This document shows positions 7,427-15,494 of a stretch of 50,112 bases of DNA, piece by piece. Source of the DNA: Betaproteobacteria bacterium (GTDB taxonomy: Bacteria > Pseudomonadota > Gammaproteobacteria > Burkholderiales > Casimicrobiaceae); the NCBI GenBank assembly GCA_016192065.1, contig JACPUX010000007.1, positions 1 through 50,112 of the forward strand, written 5' to 3'. The stretch's first letter is position 1; each line of letters opens with the position of its first letter. The position numbers were made by a program, and so were the translations under genes. The notes beneath the pieces are model-generated. The model did no database searches and had not been told where the DNA came from. It saw only the letters and a program-made list of their open reading frames with translations.

Positions 7427-9670
7427 TTACACCAGGGGCCGTTCTGGATGCACCGCCGCCGCCATCTCGAGGCGGTTGCGCCACCATTCGAATAGCGAAC
7501 CGGAATCCAGGGGCGCGCTGATGTAAAAGCCCTGAGCCTCCTCGCAGCCGTGCCTTTGCAGGAATCGATACTGTGCCGGGCTCTCCACGCCTTCGGCGAT
7601 GACCCGCAGGCCCAGGCCCTTGGCGAGCGCCAAAATGGCCAGGGTGATGGCTTCGTCGTTGTGGTCGTGATCGAGGCCGCGCACGAATTTCTGGTCGATC
7701 TTGACGCTGTGCAAGGGCAAGCGGGTCAGGTAATTCAGGCTCGAATAGCCGGTACCGAAATCGTCCATGGTGATGGTGACGCCCATGGATTTGAGACGCA
7801 TCAGCGTAGCCACTGCTTTCTCGGGGTTGGAGATGATCACCGACTCAGTGATTTCCAGGTCGAGAAAACGCGGCAGCAGCCCGCTGTCGGCCAGTGCGTG
7901 TTCGACTACGCTGACCCAGTTTTCCTGTTCGAGCTGCTGCACCGAGAGATTCACGGAAAGCCGCATGGGTAAGTCATGATCGTGCCAGGAACGCGCCTGT
8001 AGGCAAGCGGTGCGCAGCGCCCAGGTCCCCATGGGGTGGATCAGTCCGGATTCCTCCGCCACGGGGATGAACTCGCCGGGGGATATCAGCCCGCGTTCCG
8101 GATCGCGCCAGCGCAGCAGCGCTTCCACGCCCACCGGCCAGCCCGAGGAGATATCGATCTGCGGCTGATAGACGAGTTCGAATTCGTTGTTGGCGAGTGC
8201 ACGGCGCAGGTCGTTTTCGAGCTTGAGCCGCGCCTGCACCCGGGTGTTCATCTCCGGAGTGTAGAAGCGGTAGGCATCGCGCCCATGTTCCTTGGCCGCG
8301 TACATTGCGGTGTCCGCCTGTTTCACCAGGCCCACGGGGTCGTTGGCGTCCTCCGGATAAAGCGCGATGCCGATGCTCACGGTCACGGTGAGATCCTGCC
8401 CCGCCAGCGTAAAGGGTGTGGCAAAGGCGCGCTGTACCCGCGCCAGTAGCTCCATGACGTAATGGGTGCTGTGTGCCGGCTGCAACCCCGGCACCACGAT
8501 CAGGAATTCGTCGCCGCCCAGGCGCGCCACCGTATCCATCTCGCGCAAGGCCTGCTGAAGTCTTTGCGCCGCGTCGCGCAGGAGTTGGTCGCCAGCGTCG
8601 TGCCCGAGGGTGTCGTTGATGCGCTTGAAATGGTCGAAGTCGATGAACAGCACCGCCACCTCTTGCTGCTGGCGCTCGGCTTCGGCCAGCATTTGTTTCA
8701 GGCGAGTGTTCAGTAGGGCGCGGTTGGGCAGCCCGGTGAGAATGTCGTGCTGGGCCAGGCGATAGGCGTTGGCGGTAGCCACCTTGAGTTCCTGGGTGCG
8801 CAGCGTGACCTGTTCCTCCAGGGTGTGCTGGTTGTGCTCCAGCATTGCCTTGTTTTCTTCCAAACGCCGCTGATAGCTGACGATTTCGCTGCGGCTGGTG
8901 GCAAGCTTGCCGGCCATGTCGTTGAACGCTTCGGTGAGCTCCGCCAGTTCGTCGCGCGTGGTCACCGGCACATGCACATCGAAGCGACCGGCGGCCACCG
9001 CCCTGGCGGCCCGGGTGAGGCGATTGATCGGCATGACCATGCGCCGAGTCAGCAGCACCACGATCAGCACCGAGAGTAAGATCGCCCCGGTGGCGATCTT
9101 GATGGCGCCGAAGATATAAGTCCATTGGCGCGCCGCGACCCGCTCGTAGTGCATGCCCAGTCGGATAAAGCCAATCGGGGCGCTGCTCTCGGCACCAGCG
9201 CCGATGCCGCGCAGAGCCTGGTTGGCAGCACGGGTGCGGATCGGCGTGATCAGCTCCAGCATGCGCCGCCCCTCGTGCCGGATTTCGGCGATCACGGTTT
9301 CGCCTTCGATGCGCCCCGAGCGCTCGCTCAGCGGCGGCAGCTCGGACTGCTGGAACCCCCGGGCGGCGATCGACTCGCGCCGGGCGCCGAGCATTTCGGC
9401 ATACGCGATGTCGGCGTCGAACTTGAGGATGTCGAGAATCTGCGCCGCATCGTCCTTGTTGGCGGTGTAGGCGGTGTACTCGCTGACTTCGGCCAGCACC
9501 TCCAGGGTGGTGCGGGCCTGGGATTCGAGTTTGGTCTGCGCGTCGCGCGCCTCCTGCTGCACCAGAAAACCCGTCACCCCCAGTGCCGTGATCAGAATGC
9601 CGCCGATCGAAAGCAGGTTCAGTTTGGCCAGCAGGCCAAGGCGGGAAGTGGAGTGCGTCTGGTCATTCAT
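7427..9670 (-). CDS. Membrane-bound bifunctional c-di-GMP enzyme (HAMP-GGDEF-EAL)
   Basis: A 747-aa inner-membrane protein. Helices at about 14-36 and 186-208 bracket a periplasmic sensor region of about 150 residues; HAMP (about 209-262), a coiled coil (about 262-300), GGDEF and EAL domains follow. The cyclase active site GGDEF is intact (385-389), with an RxxD inhibitory site (REMD, 376-379) at the correct five-residue spacing. The EAL motif (EALLRW, E516) and the DDFGTGYSSLNYL loop are also intact, so both synthesis and hydrolysis are possible. I chose the ATG at 9670 because it overlaps the end of the binding-protein gene by 8 bp (ATGAATGA); longer in-frame starts would run backwards through that gene. 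The overlap implies translational coupling with a periplasmic ligand-binding partner. Confidence 0.93.
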   Translation of the reverse strand: MNDQTHSTSRLGLLAKLNLLSIGGILITALGVTGFLVQQEARDAQTKLESQARTTLEVLAEVSEYTAYTANKDDAAQILDILKFDADIAYAEMLGARRESIAARGFQQSELPPLSERSGRIEGETVIAEIRHEGRRMLELITPIRTRAANQALRGIGAGAESSAPIGFIRLGMHYERVAARQWTYIFGAIKIATGAILLSVLIVVLLTRRMVMPINRLTRAARAVAAGRFDVHVPVTTRDELAELTEAFNDMAGKLATSRSEIVSYQRRLEENKAMLEHNQHTLEEQVTLRTQELKVATANAYRLAQHDILTGLPNRALLNTRLKQMLAEAERQQQEVAVLFIDFDHFKRINDTLGHDAGDQLLRDAAQRLQQALREMDTVARLGGDEFLIVVPGLQPAHSTHYVMELLARVQRAFATPFTLAGQDLTVTVSIGIALYPEDANDPVGLVKQADTAMYAAKEHGRDAYRFYTPEMNTRVQARLKLENDLRRALANNEFELVYQPQIDISSGWPVGVEALLRWRDPERGLISPGEFIPVAEESGLIHPMGTWALRTACLQARSWHDHDLPMRLSVNLSVQQLEQENWVSVVEHALADSGLLPRFLDLEITESVIISNPEKAVATLMRLKSMGVTITMDDFGTGYSSLNYLTRLPLHSVKIDQKFVRGLDHDHNDEAITLAILALAKGLGLRVIAEGVESPAQYRFLQRHGCEEAQGFYISAPLDSGSLFEWWRNRLEMAAAVHPERPLV

Positions 9671-10634
9671 GGGTCTTGCTGGCCATCTGTCGGATCTCGG
9701 CCGGCCAGTCGATGCGCATGTGTCGGGCGGTACGCAGGTTGATGGAGAGTACCAGTCTTGCCGGCTGTTGTGGGAGCTCCCGTGGCAAACCCACCAGACG
9801 CAGCGCGGCCAGGCCGCATTGGCGGCCCAGGTCTTCGTAGTCGGGCTCGAGGGCATAAAGCGCGCCCGCCTTGACCCAGGCGTCGGATAGGCCAATCACC
9901 GGAATGCGAGCACGAAACGAAAACAGCAGAATCGCCTTGGCTGTTTGGGGCGTAAAAACCGTGCGATCGTGCAGACCCAGAATCACGTCGGCACGTTTGC
10001 CCAGGCGCGCCAGCGCCGCCGGCAGCGCCGTGGGGCTGCGCACCGGCTCGGGTATGGCCTGCAAACCCACACGCTGGAGTGCCGCGGTCAGATGCGCAAC
10101 CTGCCGGGCACTCAAGTCAGGATCGTAGAGTAGACCCACGCGGCGTGCCTGAGTATGGAGGCGGCGCAGCCAAGTCGCCTGCAACTCGGGCGATACTTCG
10201 GCAGGCACGGCGAGCACAGCGGCCGAGTGTGACCGCGCTTCATTCAGGGGCAGCAAGCAAGCCACCAGCGAGGGCGATTGACGGGTGTGCAGAATATCGT
10301 CAGCGGCCCGTTGACCCACGCTCAGGAAGACCGTACCGGGTTCCGCGGCGCGCACCGGGTCGAGCACGTCCTCGCGCACCAGAGACAAAAAGCGTGCTTG
10401 GACCGGTTGCCCGGCGATGCTGTGGCGCACGCCACGCAACACGACCTCGACGCTGGGCTCGCCTTCCGGTGCCAGCACCAGGATTCGAGGACTCTCGGGC
10501 GCGGCCAGGGCGGAGCTGGCGCAATTCAGGCTCAGGGCGAGCATGGCGCCCGGCCAGAAAGGAAACCGCCCGCGACCCCGGCGCGGGCTGCCGGCGCAGG
10601 CGTAATCACAGCCGTCGCCGCGGCGATTGAGCAT
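9663..10634 (-). CDS. Periplasmic ABC-type substrate-binding protein (ABC_sub_bind family)
   Basis: A 323-aa protein from the ATG at 10634. A basic lead is followed by a hydrophobic run ending SSALAAPESP, a probable signal peptide cleaved near residue 45. The rest resembles the ABC_sub_bind (TrpX-like) family: paired Rossmann-like lobes with RRVGLLYDPDLSA, KRADVILGLHDRTVF and IPVIGLSDAWVKAGALYAL, the last being the family's recurring 'IPV-G-ALYAL' region. No permease or ATPase genes are near. The gene instead overlaps the GGDEF-EAL gene, so it is more likely a ligand sensor for c-di-GMP signalling than a transporter component. Ligand unknown. An in-frame start at 10757 would add 41 non-signal-like residues. 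Confidence 0.82.
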   Translation of the reverse strand: MLNRRGDGCDYACAGSPRRGRGRFPFWPGAMLALSLNCASSALAAPESPRILVLAPEGEPSVEVVLRGVRHSIAGQPVQARFLSLVREDVLDPVRAAEPGTVFLSVGQRAADDILHTRQSPSLVACLLPLNEARSHSAAVLAVPAEVSPELQATWLRRLHTQARRVGLLYDPDLSARQVAHLTAALQRVGLQAIPEPVRSPTALPAALARLGKRADVILGLHDRTVFTPQTAKAILLFSFRARIPVIGLSDAWVKAGALYALEPDYEDLGRQCGLAALRLVGLPRELPQQPARLVLSINLRTARHMRIDWPAEIRQMASKTHE

Positions 10635-10811
10635 GTCTGATTCCGGATGATGATCTGCGCGCTGGCAGACCCGCCACGAACGCGCGCCGCCCTGCTCTTG
10701 GCCCCTTGCCGATGCGGCGGCGCATCCCCCTCCAACCCGGCTGGCCGTTATCGGCACCGGCGGGGGCCATGATACCGTGCCCCGCCGCCGCCGTGAATGA
10801 CGGAGGCGGGA

Positions 10812-12332
10812 TCAAGCCTTGAGCACGGTGACCGGGATCTTGCCGATCCGCGCCTGCCACTCGCGCGGCCCAGTGATATGCACAGCGTTTCCGGTGCTGT
10901 CGACGGCCACGGTCACCGGCATGTCGCGGACCTCGAATTCGTAGATCGCCTCCATGCCCAGGTCTTCGAAGGCCACCACCCGAGCCGCGCGGATGGCCTT
11001 GGAAACGAGATAGGCGGCGCCGCCCACGGCCATCAGGTAGACCGCGCGATGGTCCCGGATCGCCTCGATCGCGGCAGGCCCGCGCTCGGCCTTTCCGACC
11101 ATGCCCAGGAGGCCGGTTTCCGCCAGCATCTGGCGGGTGAACTTGTCCATCCGCGTGGCCGTGGTTGGTCCGGCCGGACCTACCACTTCGTCACGCACCG
11201 GATCGACCGGGCCGACGTAATAGATGAAGCGGTTGCGGAAATCGACCGGGAGCTTCTCGCCCTTGCTCAGCATGTCAGTCATGCGCTTATGCGCCGCGTC
11301 GCGCCCGGTGAGCAGCTTGCCGTTCAGGAGCAGTACTTCACCGGGCTTCCAACTCGCCGCCTCCTCGCGGGTAACGGTGTCGAGATTGACGCGCCGACCC
11401 TTGGAGGCGTCGTAAGTGAGGCGCGGCCAGTCTTCGAGCGAGGGTGGTTCGAGGTTCGCCGGGCCCGAGCCATCGAGCACGAAATGCACATGCCGGGTGG
11501 CGGCGCAATTGGGAATCATCGCCACCGGCAGATTGGCGGCGTGAGCGGGGTATTCGAGGATCTTCACGTCGAGCACGGTGGTGAGTCCGCCCAGGCCCTG
11601 CGCGCCGATGCCCAGAGCGTTTACCTTTTCATGGAGTTCGAGACGCAGTTCCTCGAGGCGATTCTTTGGGCCGCGTGCGATCAGCTCGGCCATGTCGATC
11701 GGTTCCATCAGCGCTTCCTTGGCCATGAGCATGGCCTTCTCGGCGGTGCCGCCGATGCCGATGCCCAGCATGCCCGGTGGACACCAGCCTGCGCCCATGG
11801 TTGGGACGGTCTTGAGCACCCAGTCCACCAGGGAGTCGGAAGGGTTGAGCATGGCGAACTTGGACTTCGCCTCTGAGCCCCCGCCTTTGGCCGCCACGTT
11901 CACGTCCACGGTGTCGCCCGGCACCAAGGCGTAACTGATTACCGCCGGAGTGTTGTCCTTGGTGTTCCGGCGCGCGCCGGCGGGGTCGGCCAGCACCGAG
12001 GCGCGGAGCTTGTTGTCGGGGTCGAGGTAGGCGCGGCGTACGCCTTCGTTGACCATGTCGTCCACGCTCAAGGCGGCGTCCCAACGCACGTTCATGCCGA
12101 CCTTGAGGAACACGTTGACGATGCCGGTATCCTGGCAAATCGGCCGATGCCCCTCGGCACACATGCGCGAATTGACCAATATCTGCGTGATTGCGTCCTT
12201 GGCGGCGGGCGACTGCTCCCGTTCATAGGCGCGGGTCAGCGCCTTGATGTAGTCCACCGGGTGGTAGAAGGAGATGAACTGCAGCGCGTCGGCGATGCTC
12301 TGGATGAAATCGTTCTGGCGAATGGTGCTCAT
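10812..12332 (-). CDS. fumA: Class I (4Fe-4S) fumarate hydratase
   Basis: A 506-aa class I fumarase, converting fumarate to L-malate in the TCA cycle. The N-terminal alpha part carries ICQDTG (C66) and GWCPPGMLGIGIGGTAEKA (C184); MIPNCAATRHVHF supplies C276. The spacing of these three cysteines agrees with the [4Fe-4S] ligands of known class I enzymes. The C-terminal beta part contains GPTTATRMDKF and the conserved VGGAAYL segment, and ends with the swivel domain. It is oxygen-sensitive by family. The UPF0114 gene lies 48 bp upstream on the same strand and may be cotranscribed. It is unrelated to class II FumC. Confidence 0.95.
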   Translation of the reverse strand: MSTIRQNDFIQSIADALQFISFYHPVDYIKALTRAYEREQSPAAKDAITQILVNSRMCAEGHRPICQDTGIVNVFLKVGMNVRWDAALSVDDMVNEGVRRAYLDPDNKLRASVLADPAGARRNTKDNTPAVISYALVPGDTVDVNVAAKGGGSEAKSKFAMLNPSDSLVDWVLKTVPTMGAGWCPPGMLGIGIGGTAEKAMLMAKEALMEPIDMAELIARGPKNRLEELRLELHEKVNALGIGAQGLGGLTTVLDVKILEYPAHAANLPVAMIPNCAATRHVHFVLDGSGPANLEPPSLEDWPRLTYDASKGRRVNLDTVTREEAASWKPGEVLLLNGKLLTGRDAAHKRMTDMLSKGEKLPVDFRNRFIYYVGPVDPVRDEVVGPAGPTTATRMDKFTRQMLAETGLLGMVGKAERGPAAIEAIRDHRAVYLMAVGGAAYLVSKAIRAARVVAFEDLGMEAIYEFEVRDMPVTVAVDSTGNAVHITGPREWQARIGKIPVTVLKA

Positions 12333-12380
12333 GGTGGAAACTCCAAATGGGGCGGCTCGAATACGCGGGATCGCCGTGAA

Positions 12381-12914
12381 TCAATGCCCGCCTTCGCCAC
12401 GCGCTGGCATGATGCGCTCGACCGCCGCCATGGCCAGGGCGGAGAAGAGGAACACCGTGTGGATAATGGTCTGCCACATGATCTGGTGCGTGGACAACTG
12501 CGGCGCATCGATGAACGTGCGCAAGAGGTGAATCGAGGAAATGGCGATGATCGCGGTGGCAAGCTTCAGCTTCAGCACCGAGGCGTTGACATGGGAGAGC
12601 CATTCCGGCTCGTCCGGGTGCCCTTGCAGGTTGAGCCGGGAGACGAAGGTCTCGTAGCCGCCGATGATCACCATGATCAGCAGGTTGGAGATCATCACCA
12701 CGTCGATCAGTCCGAGCACGATCAGCATGATCTCCTGTTCCTTGAGCGTGGGCGCGTGGCTCACCAAATGCCAGCATTCCCGCGCGAACATGTAAACATA
12801 GACCGCCTGGGCCAGAATCAGGCCGACATACAGCGGCAGTTGCAACCAGCGGCTGGTGAAGATGAGCGCGGAAATTGGGCCGAGGCGAGGCCGGGCGACG
12901 GGGGTCATAGGCAT
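12381..12914 (-). CDS. UPF0114 (YqhA/TIGR00645) inner-membrane protein
   Basis: A 177-aa protein with about four hydrophobic helices (about 24-46, 65-86, 115-132 and 147-165). The segments TSRWLQLPLYVGLILAQAVY and LIDVVMISNLLIMVIIGGYE, and the SSIHLLRTFID stretch, are the conserved features of the UPF0114 family. Family function is not established. Its gene is the first of a probable two-gene unit with fumarase. The upstream intergenic region (12915-13303) also carries the acs promoter on the other strand. Confidence 0.9.
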   Translation of the reverse strand: MPMTPVARPRLGPISALIFTSRWLQLPLYVGLILAQAVYVYMFARECWHLVSHAPTLKEQEIMLIVLGLIDVVMISNLLIMVIIGGYETFVSRLNLQGHPDEPEWLSHVNASVLKLKLATAIIAISSIHLLRTFIDAPQLSTHQIMWQTIIHTVFLFSALAMAAVERIMPARGEGGH

Positions 12915-12988
12915 GCACTGTGGTGGGGGAGACGCGATTCTAGCATTCGACTTCGTGCATTCTTGGCAAAGCCGGGCGTGGGTCTGAT

Positions 12989-13100
12989 CAGGGAAACGCT
13001 GACCAGAACCTGGGCACCTGGAAAGGCCGGCGCCCCGTTGGTTGAATTTCCTCGAAACTCGGTTTCTCCGGAAGGGGGAATCGTGACTTGATCAACGCTT
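12989..13100 (+). repeat. Dispersed intergenic repeat, copy C
   Basis: Matches the 37261 copy in order. CAGGGAAACGCTGACCAG corresponds to CAGGAAAACGCTGACTAA. AAGGCCGGCGCC, GTTGAATTTCCTCG, a CCGGAA block and GACTTGATCAACGC correspond to the later parts. The central palindrome is weakened relative to that copy. Confidence 0.6.
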
Positions 13101-13183
13101 GCCAAAACGGAAAGAGAGGTCCCAGCCGATTCAATCGAGCGTTTGTTTTAGCGATCCCCGCACCAGGTTTGGGCTGGCCGGTT

Positions 13184-13211
13184 TTGCGGGCCGCGGCGCA
13201 GATGCTACAAT
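13184..13211 (+). promoter_or_regulatory. Candidate sigma-70 promoter of acs
   Basis: TTGCGG (13184-13189), a 16-bp spacer and TACAAT (13206-13211). It lies about 90 bp upstream of the acs start, and the palindrome at 13234 falls just after the expected transcription start. Confidence 0.5.
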
Positions 13212-13233
13212 TCAGAGCGAACCAACTCTTATG

Positions 13234-13245
13234 TCTTATATAAGA
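13234..13245. promoter_or_regulatory. Palindromic operator-like site in the acs leader
   Basis: TCTTATATAAGA is a perfect 12-bp palindrome in otherwise GC-rich DNA, 22 bp downstream of the candidate -10 box and about 58 bp upstream of the acs ATG. Such a site is well placed for a dimeric repressor. The regulator is not identified. Confidence 0.5.
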
Positions 13246-13303
13246 TATAGGGGCGAGCCCCAGCGCCAGATTTCTTCGTTTTCCTTCGTTCAGGAGACAG
13301 GTC

Positions 13304-15265
13304 ATGTCCGATATCGAATCAGTCCTACACGAAAACCGCGTCTTTCCCCCTTCGGAAGCGTTTGTCGCCCACGCCAACGTGCCGGGCATGGCGGCCTATC
13401 GCGAATTGTGCGCCAAGGCGGGCAAGGACTACGCCGGCTTCTGGGGCAAGCTCGCGCACGACAATATCCTCTGGAAGAAGCAGTTCACCAAGACGCTCGA
13501 CGACTCCAACGCGCCTTTCTATAAGTGGTTTGAAGACGGTGAGCTGAACGTCTCCTACAATTGCCTCGATCGTCACCTCGAATCCAAGCCCCACAAGACC
13601 GCCTTGATCTTCGAGGCCGACAACGGGCAGGTGACGAAGGTCAGCTATAAGGAGCTGTATCACAAGGTCTGCCAATTCGCCAACGGACTGAAGAAGCTCG
13701 GTGTCGAGAAAGGCGACCGGGTGCTGATCTATTTGCCCATGAGCGTCGAAGCCGTGGTGGCGATGCAGGCTTGCGCGCGCATCGGCGCCATTCACTCGGT
13801 GGTGTTCGGCGGCTTCTCGGCCAAGAGTGTGCAGGAGCGCATTATTGACGCCCAAGCCAAGCTGGTGGTCACGGCCGACGGGCAATACCGCGGCGGCCGC
13901 GAAATCCCGCTGAAGCAGGCGGTGGACGAAGCGCTCAGCCTGGGCGGTTGTGAATCGATCACCAAGGTGGTGGTGTACAAGCGCACCGGCGGCGAAGTGC
14001 TCTGGAACGCCAGCCGCGACCTGTGGTGGCATGACCTCACCGCTGGCCTGTCCGACGAGTGCGAGCCCACCTACGTTTCCGCCGAACATCCGCTGTTCAT
14101 TCTCTACACCTCAGGCTCTACCGGCAAGCCCAAAGGGGTGCAGCATTCCACCGGCGGCTATCTGCTGGGCGCGGTGATGAGCATGAAATGGGTGTTCGAC
14201 ATCAAGTCGCAAGATGTCTTCTGGTGTACCGCCGACGTGGGCTGGGTCACCGGCCATACCTACGTGACCTATGGGCCGCTGGCCATGGGTGCGACCGAAG
14301 TGATTTTCGAAGGTGTGCCGACTTATCCCGACGCCGGCCGGTTCTGGAAAATGATTCAAGACCATCACGTCAGCATCTTCTATACGGCACCCACGGCGAT
14401 TCGCTCGCTGATCAAGGCCGGCGGCGATCTGCCGCACAACTATGACCTCTCCAGCCTGCGCATTCTCGGAACGGTTGGCGAGCCGATCAACCCCGAGGCC
14501 TGGATGTGGTACTACAACACCGTGGGCGGTGGCCGCTGCCCCGTAGTGGATACCTGGTGGCAAACCGAGACCGGTGGTCACATGATCTCGCCGCTACCCG
14601 GTGCCATGCCCCTGAAGCCCGGTTCCTGCACCCTTCCGCTGCCCGGCATCGACGCGGCCGTGGTCGATGAGGCGGCGCACGAAGTGGAACTGGGCAAGGG
14701 TGGCTTCCTGGTGATCCGTAAGCCCTGGCCGGCGATGATCCGCAACATTTGGGGCGATCCCGAGCGCTACAAGAAGTCCTATTACCCCGAGGAATTCAAG
14801 GGCTACTACCTGGCGGGCGATGGCGCCAACCGCGACATGGACGGCTATTTCTGGATCGTCGGCCGCATCGACGACGTTTTGAATGTCTCCGGTCACCGCT
14901 TGGGCACCATGGAAATCGAATCCGCCCTGGTCGCCAACCCGCTGGTCGCGGAAGCGGCCGTGGTCGGCCGGCCGCACGACGTCAAGGGCGAGGCGGTGGT
15001 GGCCTTCGTGGTGCTGAAGCAGTCGCGCCCCACGGGCGACAAGGCCAAGCAGATTTCCAGCCAACTCAAGGCCTGGGTGGCGCAGGAAATCGGCTCGATC
15101 GCCAAGCCCGAGGAAATCCGCTTCGGGGACAACCTGCCCAAGACCCGCTCGGGCAAGATCATGCGTCGCCTGCTGCGCTCCCTCGCCAAAGGCGAAGCGA
15201 TCACCCAGGACGTCACCACGCTGGAAAACCCCGGCATCCTCGACCAGTTGAAGGACGCTAACTGA
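13304..15265 (+). CDS. acs: Acetyl-CoA synthetase (AMP-forming)
   Basis: A 653-aa adenylate-forming enzyme, normal length for Acs, converting acetate, ATP and CoA to acetyl-CoA via acetyl-AMP. The N-terminal cap (about 1-110) is followed by the phosphate loop [20 protein letters not shown], the WWQTETGGH acetate/AMP-site segment, [20 protein letters not shown] and the hinge. The C-terminal lid carries [14 protein letters not shown], with the lysine that is reversibly acetylated in known Acs enzymes. CAGGAGACAG precedes the ATG. The gene stands alone between two repeat-containing gaps. No acetyltransferase or deacetylase gene is near. Confidence 0.97.
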   Translation: MSDIESVLHENRVFPPSEAFVAHANVPGMAAYRELCAKAGKDYAGFWGKLAHDNILWKKQFTKTLDDSNAPFYKWFEDGELNVSYNCLDRHLESKPHKTALIFEADNGQVTKVSYKELYHKVCQFANGLKKLGVEKGDRVLIYLPMSVEAVVAMQACARIGAIHSVVFGGFSAKSVQERIIDAQAKLVVTADGQYRGGREIPLKQAVDEALSLGGCESITKVVVYKRTGGEVLWNASRDLWWHDLTAGLSDECEPTYVSAEHPLFILYTSGSTGKPKGVQHSTGGYLLGAVMSMKWVFDIKSQDVFWCTADVGWVTGHTYVTYGPLAMGATEVIFEGVPTYPDAGRFWKMIQDHHVSIFYTAPTAIRSLIKAGGDLPHNYDLSSLRILGTVGEPINPEAWMWYYNTVGGGRCPVVDTWWQTETGGHMISPLPGAMPLKPGSCTLPLPGIDAAVVDEAAHEVELGKGGFLVIRKPWPAMIRNIWGDPERYKKSYYPEEFKGYYLAGDGANRDMDGYFWIVGRIDDVLNVSGHRLGTMEIESALVANPLVAEAAVVGRPHDVKGEAVVAFVVLKQSRPTGDKAKQISSQLKAWVAQEIGSIAKPEEIRFGDNLPKTRSGKIMRRLLRSLAKGEAITQDVTTLENPGILDQLKDAN

Positions 15266-15280
15266 AGCGGCAAGACGCTG

Positions 15281-15378
15281 CGCAAATCAGGCTTGGTCAT
15301 TCCGGCGTAAGCCTGGAGTCCAGGAAGATCATCGCCCTGGACACCGGTCTTCGCCGCTGACAGGAACTTGATCCGTGA
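15281..15378 (-). repeat. Dispersed intergenic repeat, copy B (minus orientation)
   Basis: Read on the minus strand, it contains GGTGTCCAG, a CGCCGGAATGACC block, CTGATTTG and CAGCGTCTTG in the same order as the second half of the 37261 copy. It lies just after the acs stop and before the next exported-protein gene. Confidence 0.6.
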
Positions 15379-15494
15379 TTGCGCAGCGGTCGTGCCCGCG
15401 CAAATTCTGCTTACACCTGCGACGTAATCGGGAAACATCTTCGCCCTTAAGATGATGAACGCGCAATCAGTGCGCTTCAGCGTCGGAGGTGAAC

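Larger units (their letters stand above)
12915..13303. other. Divergent intergenic region UPF0114/acs
   Basis: This 389-bp gap has three parts: a spacer of about 75 bp next to the UPF0114 start, a copy of the dispersed repeat (12989-13100), and the acs promoter and leader (about 13180-13303). No additional coding segment with convincing codon use was seen. Confidence 0.7.

Noticed and set aside
7974..9125. A 383-codon alternative frame inside the GGDEF-EAL gene
   Set aside because: The main frame holds intact GGDEF and EAL motifs; this one is out of frame with no motifs.
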